Made by a program: the position numbers and the translations under genes. Positions 43,314-53,502 of a stretch of 64,000 nucleotides of DNA are shown piece by piece. The notes below the pieces were generated by a model, which searched no databases, was not told where the DNA came from, and was given only the letters and a program-made list of their open reading frames with translations. Origin of the DNA: Spiroplasma monobiae MQ-1 (GTDB lineage: Bacteria > Bacillota_I > Bacilli_A > Mycoplasmatales > Mycoplasmataceae); the NCBI RefSeq assembly GCF_002865545.1, contig NZ_CP025543.1, positions 744,001-808,000 of the forward strand, in the 5' to 3' direction. How positions within the stretch are numbered: the first letter of the stretch is position 1; each line of letters begins with the position of its first letter.

Positions 43314-44229
43314 ATATTTGATTTAGAAATTTAAGTGTATCTGAAAAGATTGTTTCTTTTTTAATATCAAAAAGTATTTCATGCCTTAAACTTTCATAAA
43401 GTTTAATTCTAACTTTTAATTTTGCTTTTTTAAATTTTTTAAATGTTTTTTTGACAGTTTTGCCATAACCACCAACTGGATCATTTGATCCAGAAACTAA
43501 TATTATAGGTAAATCATTTCCAATTTTTTTTATGTTTTTAGATTTTTGAATATATAGAAGACCTTCAAATAAATCTTTAAAAGCTGATGTTGTAAAAACT
43601 TGTCCACACAAAGGGTCTTTAACAAATTTTGTAACATTCTTTTTATCAACAGAAAGCCATTCAGAACCAGTTGAATCTGGTTTATCAAATTTCTTGTTGA
43701 ATTTTTTGTAACTCAAATTCCAAATAAAGTCATCTACATTTTTAGCCCCATACCTTCTTTGTCTTGCTATTGCAATCCTTCTTCCAAACCTAAGAGACAA
43801 ATTGCTTTCTCATGCAGTTCCACTTAAAACCAATCCATTAATGGTGTTTGAGTAATCAATTGCATAGTGTCTTGCAAGAAAACTTCCCATAGAGTGACCC
43901 ATCATAACAATTTTCTTATTCTTGTATGTTTCTTTCACATAATCATTGATAACTTTTAAATCTTGAACTAATATAGATCATCCATTTTCATCTGCAAAAT
44001 AACCTAACTCGTCCTTTTCTAAATTAGCAGTTTTACCGTGACCTCTATGGTCATTTGCAATAACAATTCATCCATTTGTGTTTAAAAATCTAGCAAATTC
44101 ATCATATCTTTTTGAGTGTTCACAACTTCCATGAACCAATTGTAAAATACCCTTTAAATTTATAACCTCATCTCAAATATAAGTGTGTAGTTCTTTTCCA
44201 TCATTTGCTTTTAATTTAATTTCTTTCAT
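43312..44229 (-). CDS. Alpha/beta hydrolase, monoacylglycerol-lipase-like
   Basis: A 305-residue cytoplasmic hydrolase. The oxyanion region is LVHGSCEHSKRY, followed by ANDHRGHG, the nucleophile elbow GHSMGS, the Asp-bearing VSGSNDPVGG and the catalytic His in ESLRHEIL. The triad is complete. The family (lysophospholipase/monoacylglycerol lipase) splits host or self lipids to fatty acid and glycerol, which fits the FakB-like genes nearby, but the substrate is inferred. Several TGA codons occur in the N-terminal half. A GGAG site lies about 9 bases before ATG 44227-44229; another ATG 4 bases upstream is out of frame. Confidence 0.88.
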
Positions 44230-44273
44230 TCATGCTTCTCCTTTACAATATTCTATTCTATAAATCAAAAAAT

Positions 44274-44302
44274 AAAAACCCCTTATAAGTTAAGGGGTTT
44301 TT
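44274..44302 (-). terminator. Terminator of ldh
   Basis: AAAAACCCCTTA pairs with TAAGGGGTTTTT, with a short AT loop and T runs on either side. Confidence 0.9.
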
Positions 44303-44305
44303 GAA

Positions 44306-45259
44306 TTATTTAATAGCTTCTTTAGCAGTATTAAATACTTCTTTTAATTGATCACATGATTTGTTAAATAATTCTTGTTCTTCTGATGAAATATCTCATT
44401 TAACAATTTCTTCAATACCGTTTTTTCCAATAATACATGGAACACTTGTATAGATATCTGAGTTTCCATATTCACCATTTAAGTGAGCACCAACCATTAA
44501 CATTACTTTTTCATCTGTTAAGATTGCTTTAACAATTCTTGCTAAACAAGCACCAATTCCGTAGAATGTTGCTCTTTTTTTCTCAATAATTTTGTAAGCC
44601 ATGTGAGTAGCTTCATCTTTAATTTCTTCTAAATCTTTTGATGAAATTACACCTTCATCCAAGAATGATTTTACTGATTTACCATTAACAGTTCCAAGAC
44701 TTCATGCAGCAACTGATGAATCTCCGTGTTCTCCCAATAAGTAAGCTTCAACTTCATGAGGCATTGCCCCTACTTTATCAGCTAATAATCTTCTTAATCT
44801 TGATGAGTCTAAAGTTGTTCCTGAAGAAATAACTTTTGAACTTTCATAACCTGTTACAGTTTTGTATACGTAAGTTAATACGTCAACTGGGTTTGATGCA
44901 ATAACAGTTATTCCGTTAAATCCAGAATTTTTAATTTGTGTTGCAATATCTTTCATGATTTTTGCATTATCTGCAACCATTTCCAATCTTGTTTCACCAG
45001 GCTTTTGTGGTCTACCTGCAGTGATTACGATCATATCAGCATCTTTACAATCTGAGTAATCCCCAGCTTTGATTGTGCTAAATGGGTTTGGTAAAATTGC
45101 TTGTGCATCAGCAATATCCATTTGATTTCCTTCAGCAGCATCTTTAAATACGTCTATTAAAACGTAATCTTTTGCAATTCCTTGGTTAACAGCTGAGTAA
45201 ACAAAACTTGTTCCTACAGCTCCACAACCAACTAATACTATTTTTTTATCGTTTATCAT
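44306..45259 (-). CDS. ldh: L-lactate dehydrogenase
   Basis: A 317-residue enzyme that reduces pyruvate to lactate and regenerates NAD+ for glycolysis. The Rossmann start is VGCGAVGTS, the mobile loop has GRPQKPGETR, and the catalytic His is in LGEHGDSS. TGA codons at 44396 and 44702 encode Trp. It fits a fermentative lifestyle together with gap and pgk. A perfect 22-base palindrome overlaps its likely promoter, so it may be under direct repressor control. Confidence 0.96.
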
Positions 45260-45298
45260 TTATAAAATCTCCTACCATATTATCTTAATACTAAATTT

Positions 45299-45322
45299 TA
45301 ATTTTATCTAGATAAAATTATA
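45299..45322 (-). promoter_or_regulatory. Palindromic operator candidate over the ldh promoter
   Basis: TAATTTTATCT followed directly by its inverse AGATAAAATTA makes a perfect 22-base palindrome (45299-45320). On the minus strand TATAAT (45317-45322) overlaps its upstream edge, so it would cover the -10 box and transcription start of ldh. Confidence 0.55.
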
Positions 45323-45345
45323 AATTTTTCATACTCAAAAATAAA

Positions 45346-45369
45346 AAAAATACCCATAAAATGGATATT
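45346..45369 (-). terminator. Terminator of rplM-rpsI
   Basis: ATACCCAT pairs with ATGGATAT (one G-U pair) and is followed on the minus strand by eight T residues. Confidence 0.8.
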
Positions 45370-45393
45370 CATATGTACATATGATATTGTAAA

Positions 45394-45798
45394 TTAACGT
45401 TTTGAGAATTGTGGTGCTCTACGTGCTCCGTAAAGTCCGTATTTTTTACGTTCTTTAACACGAGCATCACGCGTTAATAAACCGTGTCCTCTTAATTCTG
45501 GTTTGTAATCTTTTGAAGCTTCTAATAATGCTCTTGCAATTCCTAAACGAGCTGCTCCAGCTTGTCCAGTGAACCCTCCACCTTTAACAGTAATTTTGAT
45601 TGAAAAATCTGATTTTGTTCCAGTAGCTTCTAAAGGTTGTTCCATATCTTGCACTAAAGTAGCATATGGGAAAAACTCTAAAGCCGGTTTTCCATTAACA
45701 ATAATTTCACCTTGTCCAGGAGTTAATATAACTTGAGCAACTGAAGATTTTCTTCTTCCTGTTCCTCTATACATAACAACGTCTTTTTTAGCTGCCAT
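45394..45798 (-). CDS. rpsI: 30S ribosomal protein S9
   Basis: A 134-residue ribosomal protein with [14 protein letters not shown] near the start, [13 protein letters not shown] in the middle and the basic C-terminal tail [14 protein letters not shown]...QFSKR that reaches the decoding site. Its ATG overlaps the TAA of rplM by one base, the usual L13-S9 coupling. Confidence 0.97.
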   Translation of the reverse strand: MAAKKDVVMYRGTGRRKSSVAQVILTPGQGEIIVNGKPALEFFPYATLVQDMEQPLEATGTKSDFSIKITVKGGGFTGQAGAARLGIARALLEASKDYKPELRGHGLLTRDARVKERKKYGLYGARRAPQFSKR

Positions 45799-46253
45799 TA
45801 TTTGTTATCTCCTTTTTTTGTTTGAATTACTAATACTTCTGGATTTTGTGCTTGGTGTGGATGTTCGTTACCTGCATATACATGTAATGCACGGTATTGA
45901 TTTCCCCCTTGAACATTTTTTGGTAACATTAATCTTACTGCTCTTTCAATGATTCTTTCAGGGAATAATTTACGTTGTGTAGCAACGTTTCTTGATTTTA
46001 ATCCCCCTGGGTGCATTGAGTGGTGGTAGTAGTTTTTATCATTTTCTTTTTTACCTGATAAAATTACTTTTTCTGCATTAATTACGATTACGTGATCTCC
46101 ATTATTAATATGAGGTGTAAATGTTGGTTTATTTTTTCCTCTAAGTACCATAGCAATTTGAGTAGATAATCTACCTAAAGTTGCTCCAGTAGCGTCAACT
46201 ACGTATCATTTTTTAGCAATATCTGCTGTTTTAATTAGTGTAGTTTGTTTCAT
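45798..46253 (-). CDS. rplM: 50S ribosomal protein L13
   Basis: A 151-residue ribosomal protein. The start [20 protein letters not shown] reads one TGA as Trp. [34 protein letters not shown] and [17 protein letters not shown] are all L13 signatures. It binds 23S rRNA early in assembly. Co-transcribed with rpsI, and preceded by a short leader that may take part in autoregulation. Confidence 0.97.
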
Positions 46254-46261
46254 GTGCTTGT

Positions 46262-46304
46262 TCTCCTTACCTTCCGGGGCTCATGAGTAAGCAAATATAT
46301 TATA
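46262..46304 (-). promoter_or_regulatory. rplM promoter and possible L13 leader
   Basis: On the minus strand TATAAT (46299-46304) is followed by a short leader in which CTTAC (46287-46291) can pair with GTAAG (46266-46270), just before the ribosome site. L13 leaders that regulate rplM-rpsI are known in Firmicutes. Whether this one belongs to that class is not shown. Confidence 0.45.
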
Positions 46305-46328
46305 CATTATTTCTTACTCGGGTCAAAT

Positions 46329-46356
46329 AAAAAAATCACTTTACAAGTGATTTTTT
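46329..46356 (-). terminator. Terminator of the large permease gene
   Basis: AAAAATCACTT pairs with AAGTGATTTTT around TAC, with T residues following on both strands. Confidence 0.85.
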
Positions 46357-46370
46357 ATACATTTAACCTA

Positions 46371-49300
46371 CTATTTATCTTTTAAAGCTTCTAGTGGATT
46401 AATTTTTTGGATATTTGATCATCCAATACCAAATGTTACGCCGTAAATTGCTGCAATAACACCAAACACTGTGAATGGTAATCATATTGTAAATTGCACA
46501 GGTAATACTCAAGCAGTATTTAATGCCATATATTCTGCAATAAATACAAATGTGAATCAACCTAATAAGAATCCAGCAACATACATTATTAGTATTGGCA
46601 TTATGTACATTCCTAAAATTTGTTTTACAACATAAGGATTTGAATATCCTAAAGTTTTCATTGTTGCAATAAATTGTTTATTTTCATAAATAATTAAACT
46701 TGTTGTTAATAAAATAATTGTTGCCGAAACAATAACGGCGATTGTAATAAACATTATCATAACCATGTTAACAAGGTCTGTAACTTGACCTAGGATTTGT
46801 CTAGTTTGTTCTTTTGGTAACATTGTTGATAGTGAACCTATACCATAACCTTCGTTGAAGTTATTTGGATCTATTATCATACATGACTGACCTTCATCAT
46901 CTTTAGTAGCGAAACTGTTTTCTTGGCAAGCTTCTCCAGTTGGGTCTTCTATCATTCTATAGTTACCATTTAATCCTACAGAACTAAAGTCAGCAAATCT
47001 TTGTGAAACAGACATACCACTTTCGATATCTTGCATTACAGGGTCGTTTGAATATTTATAGTTAAATACAGGGAATAAATTGTTATAAAGTTTATACATA
47101 TTTCTTCAACTTGAATTTTCTTTGCTTCTTTCAACATTTGAAACAAAATCCTCATAAGTTCTTTGTCCCAATATAACTTGTTCAATGAATTGTTCCAAGT
47201 TAACACCTTGTATAACCTCGTCACTCTCACCTGCAAAACCTTCCATTTTGTATATTGGATTTCCCGCAGGATATTCTCTTGCAAATCAATTTTCAAAGTT
47301 GTATTTTTGAGTTTCATCATAACCTAAAATTTCGTTTGCGTTTTGATTTGATATTCAACCTTGTGATTGACCATAACCATTTTGAACACCAACTATTTTA
47401 AATTCAATATCTAAATTATTTGTGTCAATTGTTATGTCTCCATTTTTGTATTTTGAATATATATCTATTGGGTCAGTTGCTTTATTCGCGTGAGAAGCAG
47501 TAATATTAGCTCCCCCTATATTTGCAGAATCCATACCTCATGTTAATGGGAATTGTGGATTGTCAGAATAAAGATTACTTTGTGAATAATAACCATATGT
47601 TGATTGTGTTCTCATTTCTGTAAAGTCAACAGAATCGTTACCAGTACCGTGACCATATTCAATTAATTGTTCTTTATTTGCATCGGCATATTTAATTTCT
47701 TTTCCATCACTATACATCAAATCTTGTAAAACATCCAACGATATAGTATCCCCTGTTGTTTTACCTAATTTTTTTTGCATACTTTGGTTTATTATTAATG
47801 GAATTTTATTACCGTATTGTCTGTCAAGGAATAATTCTTCTTTAATGTTGTTACCATTATAATCTTCTAAATCAACTAAACTTGAGTTTCTATCAATACC
47901 ATAGATTTTTGCACTTTCAGTTTTGCCATTTCTAGCTGTGAAATTTGTATTTAAAACAGTACCAAGTTCATCTATTTTATTATCATATGGTATTAAGTTG
48001 AATGTAATGTTGTAGTTTTCATTATTTTCTAATGCATTTTTCATTTTTTCTTGAACAAAATAAGATGCTCTAGTGTATGTTGTTTGTAATATCGCCATAC
48101 CCATTCTTCCATCTAAAACAGCTCCAAATCACAAAGTTAAAGCAGTGTTCAAAGTTTTTAATTGTGGTGAAGAATAACCTTGGATGTCTTTGGCAGTGAT
48201 TTCTCCAGGATTTATTGTTTTATCTCCGTCTTTTCATTCGAAACTTGTGTCATTAACATCAATGTCCATTATTGCAGTTCCGTTATTATCAGAAGAATTT
48301 CAATAGTTATTAACACCTTTTTTGTTTGGGGCATTTGTAAATACTTTATTTAAATTTCCTCTTGCTCCTTTGGCGTTTATTTGACCATTACTTATAGAAT
48401 TATTATTAAATGTTAGTTTTATACCATTTATATATTTATTATAAATTCTTAACATTGTGTTTGTATAGGCTCTTAAATTATTATCGCCAGGATTGCTATT
48501 TATTAAAGCTGGAAGATCAGCACTTGTAAGTTGTGTATAATCAGGTCATTGTCCTTGTAGTTGTCCCAATGCTGTAGAACCACCTATCGTTGCTGAACTT
48601 GCTTGATCTAGGTTTGTTAATAATTTTGTTGACATATTTTTTCAATCCAAGTATGAGAATTCAGCTCAGAAGAAGTTGTCTTTGTCAGCGATATCATAAG
48701 AATAGTAGTAAGGACTTATATATCCGTTTAAAAGTTCTGATATAACTTGATCTCAATTTATAGCCTCAGACGCTTGCATGTTTTTTGTTGCCGTATCCTT
48801 AACTGGGTAAGCAGTTCTACCAGAAGTTCATCCCCCAGGAACTGTTACACCATTCCCACCACTTCTTGCAGCATTTCTAATTTGAATTGTTTGGTTTACA
48901 TCATATTCTCCTCAACCTTCACCTTCAAAGTTGGGATTATATGTTTTATAGAAAGAGAATGGGTTATTAGCTATTGGTTGAGTATATTCAACCATATTTT
49001 CATATTTCATACCATTAAAAGTAGCTTTCATGTTATCTGACATAACTTTTGGAGCAACAACTGTTGTTGTTAATAAAGTTGCACTCAACAACATTGTCGC
49101 ACTAACTCCAGCTAATTTTCCAAGTGAAGTTGTCAATAAAGCAACTCTTAATCTAGGGTTAAATCTTCTTTTTGATGATAAAGATTTAATTTTCATTGCA
49201 AATTTATTAATTACCTTGTCATCTCCACCTTTTAATAAAGTAAGAGCAGACAGTCTAATTGTTCAGTAACCAATTCCAAAAGCAAGTAAAGTAAGTGCTA

Positions 49301-50783
49301 ATCAAAGACCTAATATACTTGATAAGAATGATACCACATTAAATTGGAATCCAAAAAACGCAATATTAAAGTAGTTTGAAAACACACTTACAACAAAAGT
49401 TTCTATAAATATAGCCAATACATATCCAACCAAAGCTCCTGCAACAGAAACAATTAAAGGTATTGCTATAAAGTTATTTACAACCTCACGTTTTTTATAA
49501 CCTAAGGATTTTAAACAACCAATTTGTCTACTTTGTAATTCAACTTGTTTTTTTGTAGTTAAAATTGTTGTAAATCCAGCAATTGCTATAATAACAACTA
49601 TTAAACCAGTTGCCATAGCATTGTAACCAGCCATTATCGAGTTAAAAGTTGTTGTTCTTGAAGAAAACTTATAATTAGGATCATTTGTGTCATAAACGTA
49701 TTTAACATCAGTTTTAACATTTATATATTGTTTATATTGATCGTCTAATTTATTAATTTGTTCCACAGATTTTCCATCACTAGATTTTATTGAGAAATAA
49801 GCTTCTCTATCAGTTTCTGAAGCAACAACTATTTTGGCTTTTTGAACTGCATAAGTTGATAAAGATCTTGTTTGTACATCTGTATTATCTTCTTTATTTG
49901 TAAAATTATAAGAAGCGCTTGAATAACCCATTCAGCTTGGATCAACATAAACTAAAGCTTCTGTTTTTACGTTAGGCATTACGGTTGTTTGATCCATTAA
50001 TGGTGTTGTAAAATCGGCTGATGTACCGATTCCAACAACTTCAAATCAAACCATGTTTGAGTATTCACCCATGGCCAAAACATCTTGTGCTGAATTGTTT
50101 CTTATATTTTCGTTTAATCTATTTATTTCTGTAGAATTTCCTTTTGTATTTTTAACAAGTAAATCAGTACCATATTTATCTTCGTTTATTCTTATGATAT
50201 CTCCTACTTTAACATTATTTTCTTTTGCGTATGATTCACCAATAACAACTTCCTTGTGTTCACCAGATCTGTACATTCTTCCTGTAGAAACAGTAAGTTT
50301 ATCAACTCCATTGTCTCTAGTGTTTGGGTGCATTTTAGAAATAGCCTTAACTTTTATTGCACCATTATTTCCGCTTAAACCAGATATTAATCTTGTTTCA
50401 GTAAATGATACATCAAAGTTATGTTCTAGTGACATTTGTGTCATTATATATTGTTGAAGTAATATTTTTTCTTCCCCAATGGTTTCTTTAACCATATATT
50501 TATCAAGAATATCTCAACTAATTTGTGAACTTTCGCTTTCTTCACCCTCAGTATTTTTACCTTTTTTAATTTCGTTGTTTAAATTAACATCTACAACATA
50601 ATCTCTTAGATTAGATTGAACATTTAATTTTTCATATGCCCCGGCAACCCTTGTTGTTGTTGCAGATAAAACTGATATAACTAAAGATACAAGCATAACC
50701 AAAAGAGACAAACCTATTATTTGTGATTTGTTCTTTCCGGCCGACCTAAAAGCATTCTTTAGTAAAAGTCTAATTCCTTTCAT
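46371..50783 (-). CDS. Giant FtsX/MacB-type ABC transporter permease
   Basis: A 1470-residue membrane protein in one frame through many TGA codons. One membrane segment lies near residues 20-42, followed by a large outer domain to about 380. An FtsX-type group lies at about 388-510 (GLIVVIIAIAGFTTIL, KKREVVNNFIAIPL). Another segment lies near 558, then a very large outer domain to about 1335. The final FtsX group is at 1338-1457 (TMKTLGYSNPYVVKQILG). Two FtsX modules fused in one chain would form a complete permease. No ABC ATPase gene lies next to it. The role is unknown; relatives move lipids, peptides or lipoproteins, or act as mechanotransmitters. The ribosome site is AGGAGG. Confidence 0.88.
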
Positions 50784-50825
50784 ATTTAATTTTTCCTCCT
50801 ATTGATTGATATTTTTTTACACGTA

Positions 50826-51536
50826 CTAAAAAATTAAATGAGGTGGAGTGACTCCTTTTTTAAAGTTTTTTAAATTTAAGCTTCTTTTTCAATTAACAAT
50901 ACATTGGATAAATGTGTTCTTCTCAAGAACCTCTTTAAATTCGATTTTTTCATCAACTAAAATTACAGATGCAAAAGTTAAAATTTGTGTTGATAAAGTT
51001 GGTTTGTTTATATTTTGATACATTTTGAAGAATATTTGTTCCCCATTGTTTATACGATTTAATTTTATTACTATTTTTAATTTACTAAATGCAATATTTA
51101 ATGCAATTATTATAATTGAAAACACAACAGTTGATGTAATGGTAAATATGAAAAGTGCTTCTAAGTTGATCATTACTCTATTATCTTTTCAAATATAATC
51201 AAACGCTTGTAATTCAGTAGAAATGAATACAGGAGCTGTAATAAGTATTAGTGTGAAGAATTCCCCCAAGAAATTACCTCTTGTGAATCATTTTAAAGAT
51301 TTAATTTCATTAAAACTTCTTTTTAATTTTGAAAGAATAACAGCAGATTCAATTGTTAATCACAAACATAAAGAAGTTACTAAAATTGTATTTATTATTG
51401 CAGTAATTTGTACGGCAACATATAGTTTTGCATTTCCTTGCTCAAATAGAATAGAACTGAAAAGAACACTTAAATGAATAAGCATAAATGAAATATATAA
51501 GTTTTTAGCTATTTTTTTATTCATGTAACTTTTCAT
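50826..51536 (-). CDS. Hypothetical four-helix membrane protein
   Basis: A 236-residue protein from ATG 51534-51536 behind GGAGA; a second ATG four codons later is too far from that site. Hydrophobic segments lie near residues 10-32, 40-62, 90-112 and 122-148. A basic loop (KLKRSFNEIKSLKW) follows the second, and the C-terminus is polar. No family was recognised. It lies 42 bases upstream of the giant permease on the same strand, with no terminator between, so it is probably the permease's partner or regulator. The promoter region has direct repeats. Confidence 0.65.
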
Positions 51537-51563
51537 ATTCTCTCCTATTTTTTCACTTTTATA

Positions 51564-51592
51564 ATAATAACATTATGACAATAAAATGACAA
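51564..51592 (-). promoter_or_regulatory. Promoter with direct repeats before the permease operon
   Basis: On the minus strand TTGTCA (51587-51592), a 17-base spacer and TATTAT (51564-51569) make a good promoter. TTGTCAT occurs twice, 11 bases apart (51575-51581 and 51586-51592), about one helix turn, which fits a tandem regulator site. Confidence 0.5.
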
Positions 51593-51641
51593 ACCACTAC
51601 ACTTATAAAAGTCTTTTAAATGTGGGGTTAAAATTAATAAT

Positions 51642-51820
51642 AAAAAAAATGTGCTCTGCACATTTTCTGTCGGTTTTGATTGTAAATGAAATTTATTATA
51701 TACCTTTTCCTTCTTGCTCAAGTGAGATTATTCAAAAAAGATAAACTAATAAAAAACTATCTACTTCTTATATTGGTGTATTAAGTTCTATCTAACCGAC
51801 ATAAATATATAATACACCAA
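51642..51820 (-). ncRNA. Candidate structured RNA downstream of truA
   Basis: The 290-base gap between truA and the membrane gene has no reading frame but clear structure on the minus strand. An 11-bp perfect stem, TTGGTGTATTA (51810-51820) with TAATACACCAA (51773-51783), has a 26-base loop. The loop holds GTCGGTT (51794-51800), which pairs perfectly with AACCGAC at 51669-51675, 120 bases on, giving a pseudoknot. It ends in a strong terminator (AAAATGTGC/GCACATTTT and eight T, 51642-51666). It did not match the core motifs I know of RNase P RNA, tmRNA or SRP RNA. It could be a separate small RNA or the 3' UTR of truA. Confidence 0.4.
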
Positions 51821-51827
51821 AAATAAG

Positions 51828-52565
51828 TTAATAGTTAATTTTTTTCAACATCAAACCTTCTGGATTTGCAATATAAGGCATTTTTTCCTCATTTAAAGCT
51901 AATACATTTTTTATTTTATATAAATCTATTTTATCTAAACTGTATGCGATACAAGCACCAACTATCATTCTTATCTGATATCTTATAAAACCCTTTCCTT
52001 TAAAAGTAATTGTAAAAATATCTTCTTCTATTTTTGTTTCAATAGAATTTATAGTTCTTTTTGTTTCAATTAGTTCAGTTTCTTCTTTTTTTAAACCAGA
52101 GAAATTATAAAAATCATGGGTACCTACAAATAAATTTAAAGCTTCTTCTAATTTGATTAGATTTAATTGTTTTTTTGGTAAGAAATAATATCTATTTTCA
52201 AAGACATTATTTTTACCAACATTTATTTTATATTCATAAGTTTTTTCTTTACAGTTTCTAACTCTAAAGTCTTTCCTAATTTCTTCAATGTTAGTTACTT
52301 CAATTCCTAAAGGCAAGCTACTATTCAATGCTTTTAAAAAACCTTCAACGTTAGGTTGAAAGTTTAACTCCACTCACGCTTTTTGATCAAAAGCATGAAC
52401 TCCAGAATCTGTTTTTGAAGCTCCAACCAATCTAAAAATAGAGTTTCTAGCAACTCTTGAAATAGCACCTTCCAGTTCTCCTTGAATGGTTGATTGACCC
52501 TTTTGTTTGGCTCATCCACAAAAATCAGTTCCATCATATTGAATTGTAAATAAGTAATAATACAT
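51828..52565 (-). CDS. truA: tRNA pseudouridine synthase A
   Basis: A 245-residue enzyme that makes pseudouridine at positions 38-40 of tRNA. The catalytic Asp is in GASKTDSGVHA near residue 52. The N-terminal YDGTDFCGWAKQ and the C-terminal FIRYQIRMIVGA are family blocks. Three Trp in the N-terminal third are coded by TGA. The ATG lies 1 base after the ecfT stop, so it is translated from the ECF message, a common arrangement (ecfA1-ecfA2-ecfT-truA) in Firmicutes. Confidence 0.95.
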
Positions 52566-52566
52566 A

Positions 52567-53484
52567 TTATTTAGAAAACAGAATTTGATCTATTCTAGGA
52601 ATTTGTACTAAGTTTTGGAATGATTCCATATTTACATAGCATATTAGAGTTGCAAATATACCCATCCCAAGAACAAATATAATAATATCTAAAATTCTAA
52701 ATTTAACTTGTCTATATCTTGTTCTTTTTGCATGAGGATCATAACCTCTTGAATCCATTGCATATGCTAAGTCTTCTGCTTTTTGAAATGCAGATACAAG
52801 AAGAGGAATAATCAATGAGGTCATTGATTTTGCTTTATCTACTAACTTACCATTTTTAAAGTCAATTCCCCTTGATGATTGAGCTTTCATAATTCTTCCG
52901 GCTTCATCAATTAAAGTCGGGATCATTCTTAAGGCAATTGAAATAATTGTTGAAAAAATATAAACAGGAATTCCAATTAATTTTAAAGGTCATAATAGAT
53001 CTTCAATAGCTAAAGTTAACTCTAAGGGTTGGGTTGTACCTGTAAGAATTGTTGTTAATGTAATCATTAAAAAGATTCTTATTGTCATGTATAAAGCTGA
53101 ATAAATTGCTTTTTCAGAAAAAGCTAAAGATTTTCATTTATATACTCAACCATATGTTTCCATTCATTCCCCATATAAACCATCATCTAGTTCTGCAAAT
53201 TTTATACCATTTAATTCTGAGGGTTTTAACATGAATATGTTTATAAGTATAAGAACTATAAATATAAACATTATTGGGAAAAATAACTTAAGCAGCATTT
53301 TAAAACTTAGTTTACTTACTGAATACATAAGCAATATAAATGATCCTACCAACACAAATCCTGTATAACCAATAGGGAAAAAAACAACAACAATTAAAGC
53401 AATGATCATGAACAATTTTAATCTAGGGTCCATTTTATGAATCATTGAATTATAAGGCATATATCTACCAAATACCATTCTCAT
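52567..53484 (-). CDS. ecfT: ECF transporter membrane coupling subunit EcfT
   Basis: A 305-residue membrane protein. About five hydrophobic segments and the two Ala-Arg-Gly-type coupling motifs (AQSSRGID and AMDSRGYDP) mark it as EcfT. These motifs insert into the two ATPases. With substrate-binding S subunits encoded elsewhere it imports vitamins and metal ions. Trp residues are coded by TGA. The start is ATG 53482 with GGAG upstream. It lies directly behind ecfA2 and just before truA. Confidence 0.95.
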
Positions 53485-53502
53485 TATTAGATTTCTCCTC
53501 TT

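Noticed and set aside
51223-51477. Plus-strand open frame of 84 codons
   Set aside because: It lies inside the minus-strand membrane-protein gene, has no ribosome site and no family likeness; a shadow of the real gene.
51642-51820. RNase P RNA, tmRNA or SRP RNA
   Set aside because: The region is too short for RNase P RNA or tmRNA, and the conserved cores of all three are absent.
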